Assembly (NCBI RefSeq): GCF_000215975.1
Contig: NC_015682.1
Coordinates: forward strand, 1,302,001 to 1,366,000
Direction: 5' to 3'
DNA from: Thermodesulfobacterium geofontis OPF15
GTDB lineage: Bacteria; Desulfobacterota; Thermodesulfobacteria; Thermodesulfobacteriales; Thermodesulfobacteriaceae
DNA length: 64,000 nt
Shown: one piece after another, positions 24,997 to 33,371 of the stretch
Numbering within the stretch: the stretch's first letter is position 1
Layout of the letters: the number at the start of each line of letters is the position of its first letter
Program-made: the position numbers and the translations under genes
Notes under the pieces: generated by a model
What the model saw: the letters and a program-made list of their open reading frames with translations, nothing else
Database searches by the model: none
What the model was told of the DNA's origin: nothing

Positions 24997-27060
24997 TTAT
25001 TCCCTCACCAATCTGACAACTTCTAAAACCTCTATTTTTATTTCTGTTGGAATTTCTGCTTGAGAAATAACTGGTACATAAGCCAAAGTTCTTTCTATAA
25101 GTTTTCTTAAGTGCCTTCTTATTATAGGACTGCATAAAATTGCAGGTATAATATTTTTTTGACCTGCTCTTTCTACAGCCTGAGTAAATGCAGTCACTAT
25201 TTTACTTCCTATCTTGGGATCAATCATAAGAAATGTTCCCTGTTCAGTTCTTTGGAGAGATTTTTTAATGGTTTCCTCTATATCATCTCCCGTTAAAATT
25301 ACAGGTAAAGTATGATCTTTTAAAACAGGTTTTATTATGTATCTTGATAGTTTTTGTCTTACATATTCTGTTAAAATTTCTGGATCTTTAATAGTTGCCC
25401 CATAATCCCCTATTGTTTCAAAAATGGTTATTAAATCTTTAAGAGGAATACCTTCTTTTATTAAATTCTGAAGTACCTTCTGAATAATAGTTAAGTTAAC
25501 ATTATTAAGGCACTCTTCTACTATTTTTGGATAATACTTGCTTAAAGTATCTATAATTCTCTGAACCTCTTGTTTAGTTAATAATTCGTCTGCGTATTTC
25601 TTTATTATTTCAGAAAGATGAGTGGTAATTACTGTAGATAAATTAACTACAGTAAAACCTGCTATTTCTGCTTCCTCTCTAAGTTCTTCACTTATAAAAT
25701 AGGCATCCATCCCGAAAGTAGGCTCTTTGGTAGGTATTGCACCTTTAGGAGGAATTAGATCAGACCTTGAAGGTAAAGCCATTAAATAATTAGGCATAAG
25801 TTCTCCTTTTGCTACTTCAACACCTTTAATTAAAATAGAATATTCTCCAGGTTTTAAAGCTAAATTATCTCTTATATGAACAGGTGGAATCATTATACCA
25901 AGCTCTTGGGCTAAATGTTTTCTTAAATTTTTAATCCTTGCAAGCAAATCTCCTCCTTTTGTTTCATCTGCAAGATAAATTAGTCCATATCCCAATTCAA
26001 TAGCTAAAAGTTCTACCGGTCTTATTTCCTCTATTTCAGGAGGTGGTGGAGGAGCTTTTTCTTCTAAAATTGTCTCTTTTGCTTTTTGAGCGGAATAGGA
26101 AAGATATCCTAAGGCAAAAAGTAGAGCACTTAAAAGGAAGAAAGGTAAAAAGGGTAATCCTGGAACTAAAGAAAGAATAAAAACAACCCCACCTGCAAGC
26201 ATTAAAACCTCTGGACGTCCAGCAAATTGGGTTGCTATGTCTCTTCCCATTCCTGCTTCTGCTGCAGCTCTACTTATTAAAATTCCAGCAGAGGTTGAAA
26301 CAATAAGAGCAGGAATTTGAGAGACTAATCCGTCTCCTATAGTTAAGATAGTATAGGTTTTAGCTGAAGTTGCTAAATCTAAACCCCTTTGTAAAGTTCC
26401 TATTAATATACCGCCAATTATATTGATGCAGACAATGATAAGTCCTGCAATTGCCTCTCCTCTAATAAATTTAGAAGCACCATCCATAGCTCCGTAAAAA
26501 TCTGCCTCTTTTGCTATTTCTTCCCTTCTTCTTTTAGCTTCATTTTCATCAATTAATCCTGCATTCAAATCTGCATCTATAGCCATCTGTTTTCCTGGCA
26601 TAGCATCTAAGGTAAATCTTGCTGCTACCTCAGCAATTCTTTGAGCTCCTCTGGTAATAACTATGAAATTAATCAAAACCAAAATTAGAAATACTATAAA
26701 ACCTACAACATAGTTTCCTCCTACTACAAATTCACCAAAGCTTTTTATAATATGCCCAGCTGCATGGGTTCCTTCATGCCCCCTCAAAAGAATTACTCTT
26801 GTGGTAGCTATATTCATAGAAAGTCTATATAAAGTAGTTATTAGAAGCAAGGCAGGAAATCCTGTAAAATCAAGCGTTTTGTTAACCTGCATAGTCATAA
26901 TGAGAATAAGGATAGAAATTGAAAAATTAAGAGCTAAAGCAAGGTCTATAAGATAAGGAGGTAAAGGAAAAAGGATAATAGAAAGTAAAATAATAATTCC
27001 TATTATGGCGGAAATATTATAAAAATCGAAAAATTTTTTTAAAGTAATATCTCTTTCCAT
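24997..27060 (-). CDS. flhA: Flagellar export gate protein FlhA
   Basis: The large inner-membrane export component, 687 residues. The N-terminal half has about eight membrane helices with the FHIPEP-family loop (ARFTLDAMPGKQMAIDADLN) that couples proton flow. The C-terminal half is the cytoplasmic docking ring (from about residue 345, ELGYGLIYLADE to EIKIEVLEVVRLV). Length and motifs are normal. It follows flhB by 15 bases. Confidence 0.97.
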   Translation of the reverse strand: MERDITLKKFFDFYNISAIIGIIILLSIILFPLPPYLIDLALALNFSISILILIMTMQVNKTLDFTGFPALLLITTLYRLSMNIATTRVILLRGHEGTHAAGHIIKSFGEFVVGGNYVVGFIVFLILVLINFIVITRGAQRIAEVAARFTLDAMPGKQMAIDADLNAGLIDENEAKRRREEIAKEADFYGAMDGASKFIRGEAIAGLIIVCINIIGGILIGTLQRGLDLATSAKTYTILTIGDGLVSQIPALIVSTSAGILISRAAAEAGMGRDIATQFAGRPEVLMLAGGVVFILSLVPGLPFLPFFLLSALLFALGYLSYSAQKAKETILEEKAPPPPPEIEEIRPVELLAIELGYGLIYLADETKGGDLLARIKNLRKHLAQELGIMIPPVHIRDNLALKPGEYSILIKGVEVAKGELMPNYLMALPSRSDLIPPKGAIPTKEPTFGMDAYFISEELREEAEIAGFTVVNLSTVITTHLSEIIKKYADELLTKQEVQRIIDTLSKYYPKIVEECLNNVNLTIIQKVLQNLIKEGIPLKDLITIFETIGDYGATIKDPEILTEYVRQKLSRYIIKPVLKDHTLPVILTGDDIEETIKKSLQRTEQGTFLMIDPKIGSKIVTAFTQAVERAGQKNIIPAILCSPIIRRHLRKLIERTLAYVPVISQAEIPTEIKIEVLEVVRLVRE

Positions 27061-27075
27061 AATTTTTACTTAATT

Positions 27076-28176
27076 TTACATGTTTTCTTTAAAGATTGGT
27101 TCTTTAATTTTTCCCATTTTTTTCTTAAGCATATAAACATAGGCAAGAACTTTTGCTACAGCTTGATATAATTCTTCAGGTATAAACTCTCCTACTTCAA
27201 CCTTTTCATAAAGTAGCTGAGCAAGTGGGGGGTCATGATATATGGGAATTTTATGCATTTCTGCAATTTCTCTAATTTTTTGAGCAAGAAAATTTTTACC
27301 TTTAGCTATTACTTGTGGAGAAACCATTTTACCTAATTCATATTTTAGTGCTACAGCATAATGGGTAGGGTTTGTAATTACCACATCTGCTTTGGGCACT
27401 TCTGCAAGCATTCTTCTACGTGCAATTTCTCTTTGTTTTTGCCTAATTCTTGCCTTAACCCAAGGATCTCCTTCTGTTTGTTTTAATTCTTCTTTCAATT
27501 CATGACGGGTGAGTTTGATTCTTCTTTCCACATCCCACCAGTTATAAACCCAGTCTAAAATCCCAAGAATAGCAAGAATAATAAGAAGCTTTGAAAAAAA
27601 GTCTTTCAGTAAAACTTTAAAATTGTATGCTAAATAGGGAACATCTACCCCAAAAAGTTTTAAAATATTTGCCATATATTTGCTAACAATCCAGTAGGTA
27701 ACCCCTGCAATAATTAAGATTTTTAATAAAGCCTTTACTAATTCAAAAAGAGCTGTTAAAGAAAAGAGCCTTTTAAATCCTTCTACAGGATTAATTCTTT
27801 CAAATTTAAAACCAATAACTTCCTCTGCCCAAACTCCTCCTCCTGTCTGAATAAGATAGACTATAATAGCAACCAAAGAAATAAGTAAGAAATAGGGTAA
27901 AAGGATCTTAAAAACAAAAAGAAAAATTGTTTTATTTAAACTTAAAAATGTAGCTAAATTTAAATCAAAATAATAGCTATTAAAAGCTTTATAAAAAACT
28001 AAATAAAATTGACGGAAAAATACATAACTAAGAAGTATAAAGGAAAAAAATCCCACACCTAAAATAGCAACTGAGGAAAGTTCTCTACTTTTAACAACCT
28101 GTCCTCTTTTCCTTGCTTCTTCACGCCTTCGCGGCGTAGGTTCTTCTGTTCTTTCTTGAAGAAGTTCTTCAGGCAT
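27076..28176 (-). CDS. flhB: Flagellar export switch protein FlhB
   Basis: Controls the change from hook to filament export. 366 residues: four membrane helices and a cytoplasmic domain with the self-cleaving NPTH motif at residues 269-272 (ITNPTHYAVAL). The N-terminal ERTEEPTPRRREEARKRGQV is typical. It lies 3 bases downstream of fliR in reading order. Confidence 0.97.
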   Translation of the reverse strand: MPEELLQERTEEPTPRRREEARKRGQVVKSRELSSVAILGVGFFSFILLSYVFFRQFYLVFYKAFNSYYFDLNLATFLSLNKTIFLFVFKILLPYFLLISLVAIIVYLIQTGGGVWAEEVIGFKFERINPVEGFKRLFSLTALFELVKALLKILIIAGVTYWIVSKYMANILKLFGVDVPYLAYNFKVLLKDFFSKLLIILAILGILDWVYNWWDVERRIKLTRHELKEELKQTEGDPWVKARIRQKQREIARRRMLAEVPKADVVITNPTHYAVALKYELGKMVSPQVIAKGKNFLAQKIREIAEMHKIPIYHDPPLAQLLYEKVEVGEFIPEELYQAVAKVLAYVYMLKKKMGKIKEPIFKENM

Positions 28177-28179
28177 TTT

Positions 28180-28956
28180 TTACCTCAAAAAGAAAAATAT
28201 AGATTTAAAATAATCAGTAAAACAGGGATATATAATCCTTGGAAGAATAGCAAGCATAAGACCAAAAAATAAAATTCCAAGTCCTGTTATCAAAGGAAAG
28301 GCTACAAAAATAATGTTTATTTGAGGTATTAATCTTCCAATAACAGCCAAACTCACATAAATAAGCATCATAAAAACTAAAAGAGGTGCTAAAAATTTAA
28401 TACTAAGCTCAAATATAAGTTTACTCTTTTTAAGAATAAAAATGCCAATTTCTTCTTTTAAAAGAAAGCTTCCGGGAGGTATCTTTTCAAAACTTTCATA
28501 AAGAAAATAAATTAATTGATGATGGAAATCAAAACTAAAAAAGAGTAACAAAAAGATAATATACACAAATTGAGAAATAACAGGCATACTAAACCCAGAT
28601 ATAGGATCTATGGTTTGGGAGATGCCAAATCCCATTTGTATTCCTACAAGCTCTCCCCCTAACTGGATTCCTGCTAAAATAATTCTGAAAATTAAAGAAA
28701 TAAGGAAAATGAAAATAAAATCTGAAACCAAAATTCTTACTACATTCACATCAGTAAGAGGAGGGAGTTTAAAGGTTAAAACCGGAGCTAAAATTAGGGC
28801 AAAAACTAAAGAAATAATAATTTTTAACTTAGTAGGAAAAAAGGTTACACTAAAAAGAGGAAAAAGAAGAAAAAGAAGAAGGGTTCTATAAAATATAAAA
28901 AAGAAAGTATAAATATTTTTTTCTAATATCTGTAGTATCTCCATGCTATTTAACAA
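28180..28956 (-). CDS. fliR: Flagellar export gate protein FliR
   Basis: An integral membrane protein of 258 residues that, with FliP and FliQ, forms the helical export gate. Conserved ELVGIQMGFGISQTIDP and LFPLFSVTFFPTKLK are visible with multiple hydrophobic segments. It overlaps the end of fliQ by 11 bases, which implies translational coupling. Confidence 0.95.
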   Translation of the reverse strand: MLNSMEILQILEKNIYTFFFIFYRTLLLFLLFPLFSVTFFPTKLKIIISLVFALILAPVLTFKLPPLTDVNVVRILVSDFIFIFLISLIFRIILAGIQLGGELVGIQMGFGISQTIDPISGFSMPVISQFVYIIFLLLFFSFDFHHQLIYFLYESFEKIPPGSFLLKEEIGIFILKKSKLIFELSIKFLAPLLVFMMLIYVSLAVIGRLIPQINIIFVAFPLITGLGILFFGLMLAILPRIIYPCFTDYFKSIFFFLR

Positions 28957-29215
28957 AGTTAGGTATGTTTAAAATTAAATTTTCTGTAAAGGTAATCAAT
29001 TTTTTTAAGGTCCAGGGCAAAGTCAAGATAAATACTAAAACCATAGCAAGTATTTTGGGAACAAAGGTAAGTGTCATTTCCTGAATTTGAGTTACAGCTT
29101 GTAAAATACTTATAATTAAGCCAACTACCAAGGCAGTAAGAAGAAGAGGTCCTGAAAGAATTAGAGAAAGAATAACCGCTTCTTTAGCTAAATTTAAAAC
29201 TGTAGTATCAGTCAT
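28946..29215 (-). CDS. fliQ: Flagellar export gate protein FliQ
   Basis: An 89-residue protein with two membrane helices; the segment GLIISILQAVTQIQEMTLTF is the FliQ signature. It belongs to the export gate with FliP and FliR. It is 12 bases after fliP and overlaps fliR. Confidence 0.96.
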   Translation of the reverse strand: MTDTTVLNLAKEAVILSLILSGPLLLTALVVGLIISILQAVTQIQEMTLTFVPKILAMVLVFILTLPWTLKKLITFTENLILNIPNFVK

Positions 29216-29227
29216 TTTATGCTCCCT

Positions 29228-29926
29228 TTAATAAAAACTTTTAACTAAAGATCCAACTAATAAATTCCAACCATCTACAAGGACGAAAAGAAGTAATTTT
29301 ATAGGAAGAGATATCATCATAGGAGGTAACATTAAAATTCCCATAGATATAAGAACGCTGGATACGACCATATCTATAACTAAAAAAGGTATATAGAGTA
29401 AAAAGCCTATTTGAAAGGCTGTTTTAAGTTCACTTATCATAAATGCTGGAATAAGAGTAAAAATAGACACATCTTCAGGTGTTCTGGGACGTTCTTCATT
29501 TCTTAACTTTATAAATAAAGCTAAATCTTTTTCTCTTGTATTTTTAAACATAAATTCTTTAAAAGGTTTTGATGCTCTTTTAAACATTTCTTTTTCATCT
29601 ATCTTTTTATTTAAATAAGGTACTAAAGCGGATTCATAAGCTTCTTTAAAAGTAGGAGCCATAATAAAGAAAGTTAGAAAGAGTGCTAAAGAAATTAAAA
29701 CTTGATTAGGAGGTGTTTGTGCTGTTCCAATAGCATGTCTAAGAATAGAGAAGACTACAATCAATCTGGTAAAGGATGTAAGCATTAATAGAAGTGTCGG
29801 AGCTATAGCAAGGAGAGTAAGAAGAATTAAAATCTGTAAAATAGTAGAAAATTGCTCTGGAGATTGAACATTTTCAAAACCGATTTTAACAGTAGGAAGC
29901 ATAACTGCATAAAAACTAAGCATCAT
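29228..29926 (-). CDS. fliP: Flagellar export gate protein FliP
   Basis: A 232-residue membrane protein forming the core of the export gate. The signature LTSFTRLIVVFSILRHAIGT and QTPPNQVLISLALFLTFF is intact, as is FQIGFLLYIPFLVIDMVV near the C-terminus. The first ~20 residues are a short signal-like segment. It overlaps the end of fliO by 11 bases. Confidence 0.97.
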   Translation of the reverse strand: MMLSFYAVMLPTVKIGFENVQSPEQFSTILQILILLTLLAIAPTLLLMLTSFTRLIVVFSILRHAIGTAQTPPNQVLISLALFLTFFIMAPTFKEAYESALVPYLNKKIDEKEMFKRASKPFKEFMFKNTREKDLALFIKLRNEERPRTPEDVSIFTLIPAFMISELKTAFQIGFLLYIPFLVIDMVVSSVLISMGILMLPPMMISLPIKLLLFVLVDGWNLLVGSLVKSFY

Positions 29927-30167
29927 CTTTAATCTCCCCTAAATAGGTAAATCCCTTATCTGAATATCCTAATAATATTTTTCGATTTTTAACTTCGATT
30001 AACAAAATTTGTGCCTTATAATTAATAGGTTTTATCTCAAGAATTTTTATATAATCAGATGCAAACTTTTTGACATTTAATTTTTTATAAAAATGAGCTC
30101 CTAAGGGTAAAAAACTTAATATTAAAAGGATAATTCCTAAACTTTGTAAATAATTAATCCATTCCAT
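29916..30167 (-). CDS. fliO: Flagellar assembly protein FliO (short)
   Basis: A small 83-residue protein placed exactly between fliN and fliP. One N-terminal membrane helix (LQSLGIILLILSFLPLGAHF) is followed by a small beta domain (ILLIEVKNRKILLGYSDKGF). FliO helps assemble the FliP ring. Sequence alone is weak, as usual for FliO, so the call leans on position and topology. Confidence 0.75.
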   Translation of the reverse strand: MEWINYLQSLGIILLILSFLPLGAHFYKKLNVKKFASDYIKILEIKPINYKAQILLIEVKNRKILLGYSDKGFTYLGEIKDDA

Positions 30168-30173
30168 AACTTT

Positions 30174-30731
30174 TTAAGATCCTAATTTTTTAACTCTTTC
30201 TTGAGCACTGATAATTTCTGTGATTCTTACTCCAAATTTATCATTCACTACAACTACTTCTCCTTTAGCCATGAGCTTTCCATTAACATAAATTTCAACA
30301 GGTTCACCTGCAAATTTTTCAAGCTCAATAATGGAGCCTTGGTTGAGTTTCAAAAGATCTCTAATTAGCATCTTAGTTCTTCCGATTTCAGCAGAAATTT
30401 CAAGAGGTATATCAAGGATAAATTCCAATTCTGGATAAGCTCCTGTTCTTTGGGCTGGAGAAAGTTCTTCTAATTTGGCTGGCTGGGAAGATGGAGTTTC
30501 TTTTTTACTTAAAGCTGAAGTTTCCTTTGCTTGAGCTTCTTTTGCTTCTGCCTCCTTTGCTTGAGCTTCTTTTACTTGTGCTTCTTTAAGTGCTTCTTCC
30601 CACATAGCCATTAACTCGTCAGGACTCATATCTCCAGAATCTTCAGGATTTTCAGAGCCTTCAGGTTCTTTTTTAAGTTTTTTTTCTTCTTCTATTCCTT
30701 CTAAATTTTCCTTTGTTTCTTCAGGCATCAA
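30174..30731 (-). CDS. fliN: Flagellar motor switch protein FliN with repeat-rich N-terminus
   Basis: A 185-residue C-ring protein. The last ~85 residues form the SpoA fold (LDIPLEISAEIGRTKMLIRD to VRITEIIS). The first ~95 residues are a Lys/Glu/Ala-rich tail with a five-residue repeat (EAQVK, EAQAK, EAEAK, EAQAK) at about residues 53-72. The tail is probably an extended or helical linker. FliN binds CheY and helps export. It overlaps fliM by 4 bases. Confidence 0.95.
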   Translation of the reverse strand: MMPEETKENLEGIEEEKKLKKEPEGSENPEDSGDMSPDELMAMWEEALKEAQVKEAQAKEAEAKEAQAKETSALSKKETPSSQPAKLEELSPAQRTGAYPELEFILDIPLEISAEIGRTKMLIRDLLKLNQGSIIELEKFAGEPVEIYVNGKLMAKGEVVVVNDKFGVRITEIISAQERVKKLGS

Positions 30732-31729
30732 CTTTCCTCCTTTTTAATATTTTCTTCTTCAAGGGTTAAAAATTTTTGAACTTGTACAGCCATATGATTT
30801 TTAAATACACCTAATTTACCAAGTATTTTCGGAACACCTTCTATATAAACTTCTACAGGCTCATCTATCTTTTTATCTAAAACGATTACATCCCCTTCTT
30901 CAAGATTTAATAAATCTTCCAAAGTTATAGTAGTTTTTCCTAAAACAGCAGAAAGATTAACTTCGCTATTAAAAACATATCTTTCTAAAGATTTTCTCCA
31001 AGCCAAATCTATATATTCCTCAAATTGATAAGGAGAATATAACTTTTCTTTAACTGGCTGAAGAGTATTTAAAGAATAACAAAATAGAATTTTTCCACTT
31101 ATAGCCTCAAGTTCTATATTGTAACCCATAACTATTACAGTTTCTTCAGGCATTAAGACTCTTGCAAATTGGGGATTAACTTCTCCTCTTATATATTTTG
31201 CTTTAACAGGTATTATATTTCTCCATGCTTTTTCTAATTCATTAAAAATAATATTGACTACTTTTTTAATAAGTTTTTGTTCAATGGGTGTAAATTCCCT
31301 ACCCTCAACCCTTACGTGTTTTCCTTCACCACCCAAGAATCTTTCTATAAACAAATAAGCTAAGGTTGCATCTATAACCAAAAGACTTTGACCTTTCAGA
31401 GGTTCTAATTTAAAAATATGAATGGATGTAGGAACAGGTATCCTATTTAAAAAGTCTTTAAACCTTTCCATATAAAGAGGAAGACTATGAATATCAACTG
31501 CTTCTCTTAAAATAGTTGAAATATGCATCCTTAAACTTCTTATTAATTGCTCACTTATTACTTCTAAGCCCGGAATTCTTAAACGAGTTGAAATAGTATA
31601 ATTTCTAAAATCAAAGGGTTTAACCTCCCCTACATCTACCTTTTTCTCAGGTTCAGTTTCTATTTTTCCTTCAGCAAGTCCTGCAAGTAATGCATCTATT
31701 TCTTCTTGACTTAAGATTTTTTCTTCCAT
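30728..31729 (-). CDS. fliM: Flagellar motor switch protein FliM
   Basis: The rotor protein to which phosphorylated CheY binds, 333 residues. The N-terminal EKILSQEEIDALLAGL is the CheY-binding segment. A CheC-like middle domain and a C-terminal SpoA domain (SAVLGKTTITLEDLLNLEEG) follow. It lies 3 bases downstream of fliL. Confidence 0.96.
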   Translation of the reverse strand: MEEKILSQEEIDALLAGLAEGKIETEPEKKVDVGEVKPFDFRNYTISTRLRIPGLEVISEQLIRSLRMHISTILREAVDIHSLPLYMERFKDFLNRIPVPTSIHIFKLEPLKGQSLLVIDATLAYLFIERFLGGEGKHVRVEGREFTPIEQKLIKKVVNIIFNELEKAWRNIIPVKAKYIRGEVNPQFARVLMPEETVIVMGYNIELEAISGKILFCYSLNTLQPVKEKLYSPYQFEEYIDLAWRKSLERYVFNSEVNLSAVLGKTTITLEDLLNLEEGDVIVLDKKIDEPVEVYIEGVPKILGKLGVFKNHMAVQVQKFLTLEEENIKKEES

Positions 31730-31732
31730 TCT

Positions 31733-32212
31733 TTACTCCACAATATATTGGATTATATATATATTTGAAATAGCCTCCTCTCCTAAGGCTGAATTTATTT
31801 TTTGTAAAAGTTCAGTTTTTATTAAATCCTTTGCTTCGGGCTGTAATACATCTTCAGGAGTTTTTGTACTTAGGGTACTAATGATTACATCTTTAATTTT
31901 TGGCTCATTAATTTTGATTTCTTCTTCCATTTTTTTATCCTTAAGTTCTAAAGCAAGTCTAATCTGTATGTATCTCTTTCCAGTAGGATCAAAAAGATTA
32001 ACTACAATAGGCTCCATACTATAAATAACCGTTTCTTTAGGACTCCTTTCTTTTTCCTTTCCCTTATCACCTTTAAAAGTTGAAAACACAGCAATCACAC
32101 TGCCTGCTAAAACTACTATCACTAAACCTATTACTAAAAATAACAAAAGCTTCTTTTTACTTACCTTTTTAACCTCCTTTTCTTGTTCCTCTGTTTTTGT
32201 CTCTTCAGCCAT
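31733..32212 (-). CDS. fliL: Flagellar basal-body protein FliL
   Basis: First gene of the flagellar operon. A 159-residue single-pass protein: Lys/Glu-rich cytoplasmic tail, one membrane helix (LLLFLVIGLVIVVLAGSVIAV) and a periplasmic stomatin-like domain (MEPIVVNLFDPTG to IYIIQYIVE). FliL associates with stators. The ATG at 32212 is chosen over an in-frame TTG six bases upstream, because an AGGAGG ribosome site sits 7 bases ahead of it. Confidence 0.93.
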   Translation of the reverse strand: MAEETKTEEQEKEVKKVSKKKLLLFLVIGLVIVVLAGSVIAVFSTFKGDKGKEKERSPKETVIYSMEPIVVNLFDPTGKRYIQIRLALELKDKKMEEEIKINEPKIKDVIISTLSTKTPEDVLQPEAKDLIKTELLQKINSALGEEAISNIYIIQYIVE

Positions 32213-32294
32213 AAGCAAACCTCCTACTTTATTATTATTTTTTCAAAATATATGCCTAATCATAAATTGTTAAAATTCAAGCCCTTTAAAAACA

Positions 32295-32810
32295 TTATGT
32301 CATCTTTTTGACATTATTTGTCAAAAATTTATAATTAAGTTCTCTATATATTAAAAACTGTTTAAGAAGTAGTCCTTGGGAATATCCTGTAAGCCCCTTA
32401 TTTCCTATTATTCTGTGGCAGGGATAAACAAGAGGCAAAGGATTTTTTGAAAGAGCTAACCCTACAGCTCTATAAGCTTTTTTAAATCCTATTCTTTCTG
32501 AAAATTCTTTATAAGTTAAAATTTCTCCTATTTTAAGGGATTGAAGTTCTTTTAAAACCTTAATTTGGAAATTGGTTGCCCAAATTTTATGAGGAACTTT
32601 TATATAGTCTTCTTTGAAATTCCAGTAATCAAGAAGGGAATAATAGAAATTTTTAACCCAATCTAACACTATAGATGAACTTAGAACCTTAATTTTAGGT
32701 TTTATATCGAAACTAAATTTAAATTGCAATTTTATTAATTCTCCTCCTTCATTCCAAGTAAGATGGAACTCAAAAGGAAATACATTAAAAATTGCCTCTT
32801 GAATTTTCAT
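32295..32810 (-). CDS. ogt: Methylated-DNA-protein-cysteine methyltransferase (Ogt/MGMT)
   Basis: Suicide DNA-repair protein that takes O6-methyl groups from guanine onto its active Cys131 in VYPCHRIIG. 171 residues with the helix-turn-helix before the active site (ILTYKEFSERIGFKKAYRAVG) and an Asn/Pro-rich hinge (SKNPLPL). The ATG has no ribosome site, but a TATAAT element ends 7 bases upstream, pointing to a leaderless mRNA. It is divergent from the macrodomain gene with only 22 bases between start codons. Confidence 0.93.
   Translation of the reverse strand: MKIQEAIFNVFPFEFHLTWNEGGELIKLQFKFSFDIKPKIKVLSSSIVLDWVKNFYYSLLDYWNFKEDYIKVPHKIWATNFQIKVLKELQSLKIGEILTYKEFSERIGFKKAYRAVGLALSKNPLPLVYPCHRIIGNKGLTGYSQGLLLKQFLIYRELNYKFLTNNVKKMT
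32305..32327. repeat. Perfect inverted repeat at the end of ogt
   Basis: TTTTTGACA and TGTCAAAAA, nine base pairs around a five-base centre, lie just inside the ogt stop codon and about 90 bases ahead of fliL. On the minus strand it could act as a weak terminator of ogt, or as a protein-binding site ahead of the flagellar operon; nothing decides between these. Confidence 0.35.
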
Positions 32811-32825
32811 ATAAATAATTATAAT
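32799..32825 (+). promoter_or_regulatory. Promoter of the macrodomain gene, sharing its -10 with ogt
   Basis: TATAAT at 32820-32825 ends 7 bases before the ATG at 32833. The octamer ATTATAAT (32818-32825) is palindromic, so it gives a perfect -10 on both strands. The best -35 is TTGAAT at 32799-32804 with a short 15-base spacer; it lies inside ogt. Confidence 0.5.
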
Positions 32826-32846
32826 AGTCAGTATGAAAAAGGTTAA
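32818..32846 (-). promoter_or_regulatory. Promoter of ogt, sharing its -10 with the macrodomain gene
   Basis: Minus strand: TTAACC (32846-32841), 17-base spacer, TATAAT (32823-32818), 7 bases before the ogt ATG. The -35 element lies inside the divergent macrodomain coding region. Confidence 0.55.
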
Positions 32847-33369
32847 GATTGGAGAATGCGTTTTAGAGCTTGTTCAAGGAGATATCACTGAACAAGATAC
32901 AGAAGCTATCGTAAATGCAGCTAATGAAAGGCTTATTCCTGGAGGTGGTGTTGACGGAGCAATTCATAAGAAAGGAGGTCCTTCAATCTTAGAGGAGCTT
33001 AGAGCAAAATATACTCATTGCCCTACAGGACAAGCTGTTATAACAGGTGCAGGAAATCTTAAAGCTAAATATATTATTCATGCAGTTGGTCCTATTTATA
33101 AAGATGGAAAAAGTGGAGAACCAGAATTATTAGCCAGTGCTTATAAAAACTCGCTTTTAAAAGCTTTAGAATATAATGTAGATTCTATCTCTTTTCCAGC
33201 TTTAAGTACTGGTGCTTATGGTTATCCTCTTAAAGATGCTGCTCAAATTGCTCTAAAAACTGTTATAGAATTTTTGAAAGAAAATAAAAAACCAAAACTT
33301 GTTCGTTTTGTCCTTTGGGGAGAAGAAAGTTATAAAACCTTTGAAGAAGTCTTAAATACTCTTCTATAA
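32833..33369 (+). CDS. Macrodomain protein (ADP-ribose / O-acetyl-ADP-ribose hydrolase family)
   Basis: A 178-residue single macrodomain of the YmdB/MacroD type. Signatures: LVQGDITEQDTEAIVNAANE, then PGGGVDGAIHKKGG (ADP-ribose loop), CPTGQAVIT, YIIHAVGP and FPALSTGAYGYP. Such proteins hydrolyse O-acetyl-ADP-ribose or remove mono-ADP-ribose from protein or nucleic acid. Pairing with the DNA-repair methyltransferase ogt on one promoter hints at reversal of ADP-ribose or alkyl damage on DNA, but that is inference. No ADP-ribosyltransferase toxin gene is adjacent. Confidence 0.9.
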   Translation: MKKVKIGECVLELVQGDITEQDTEAIVNAANERLIPGGGVDGAIHKKGGPSILEELRAKYTHCPTGQAVITGAGNLKAKYIIHAVGPIYKDGKSGEPELLASAYKNSLLKALEYNVDSISFPALSTGAYGYPLKDAAQIALKTVIEFLKENKKPKLVRFVLWGEESYKTFEEVLNTLL

Positions 33370-33371
33370 AT

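Noticed and set aside
32219-32294. Sigma-28 or sigma-54 promoter ahead of the fliL operon
   Set aside because: No TAAA-N15-GCCGATAA-like or GG-N10-GC pattern found; the promoter of this operon is not identified, and TTAACA-N15-TATATT is only a weak candidate.
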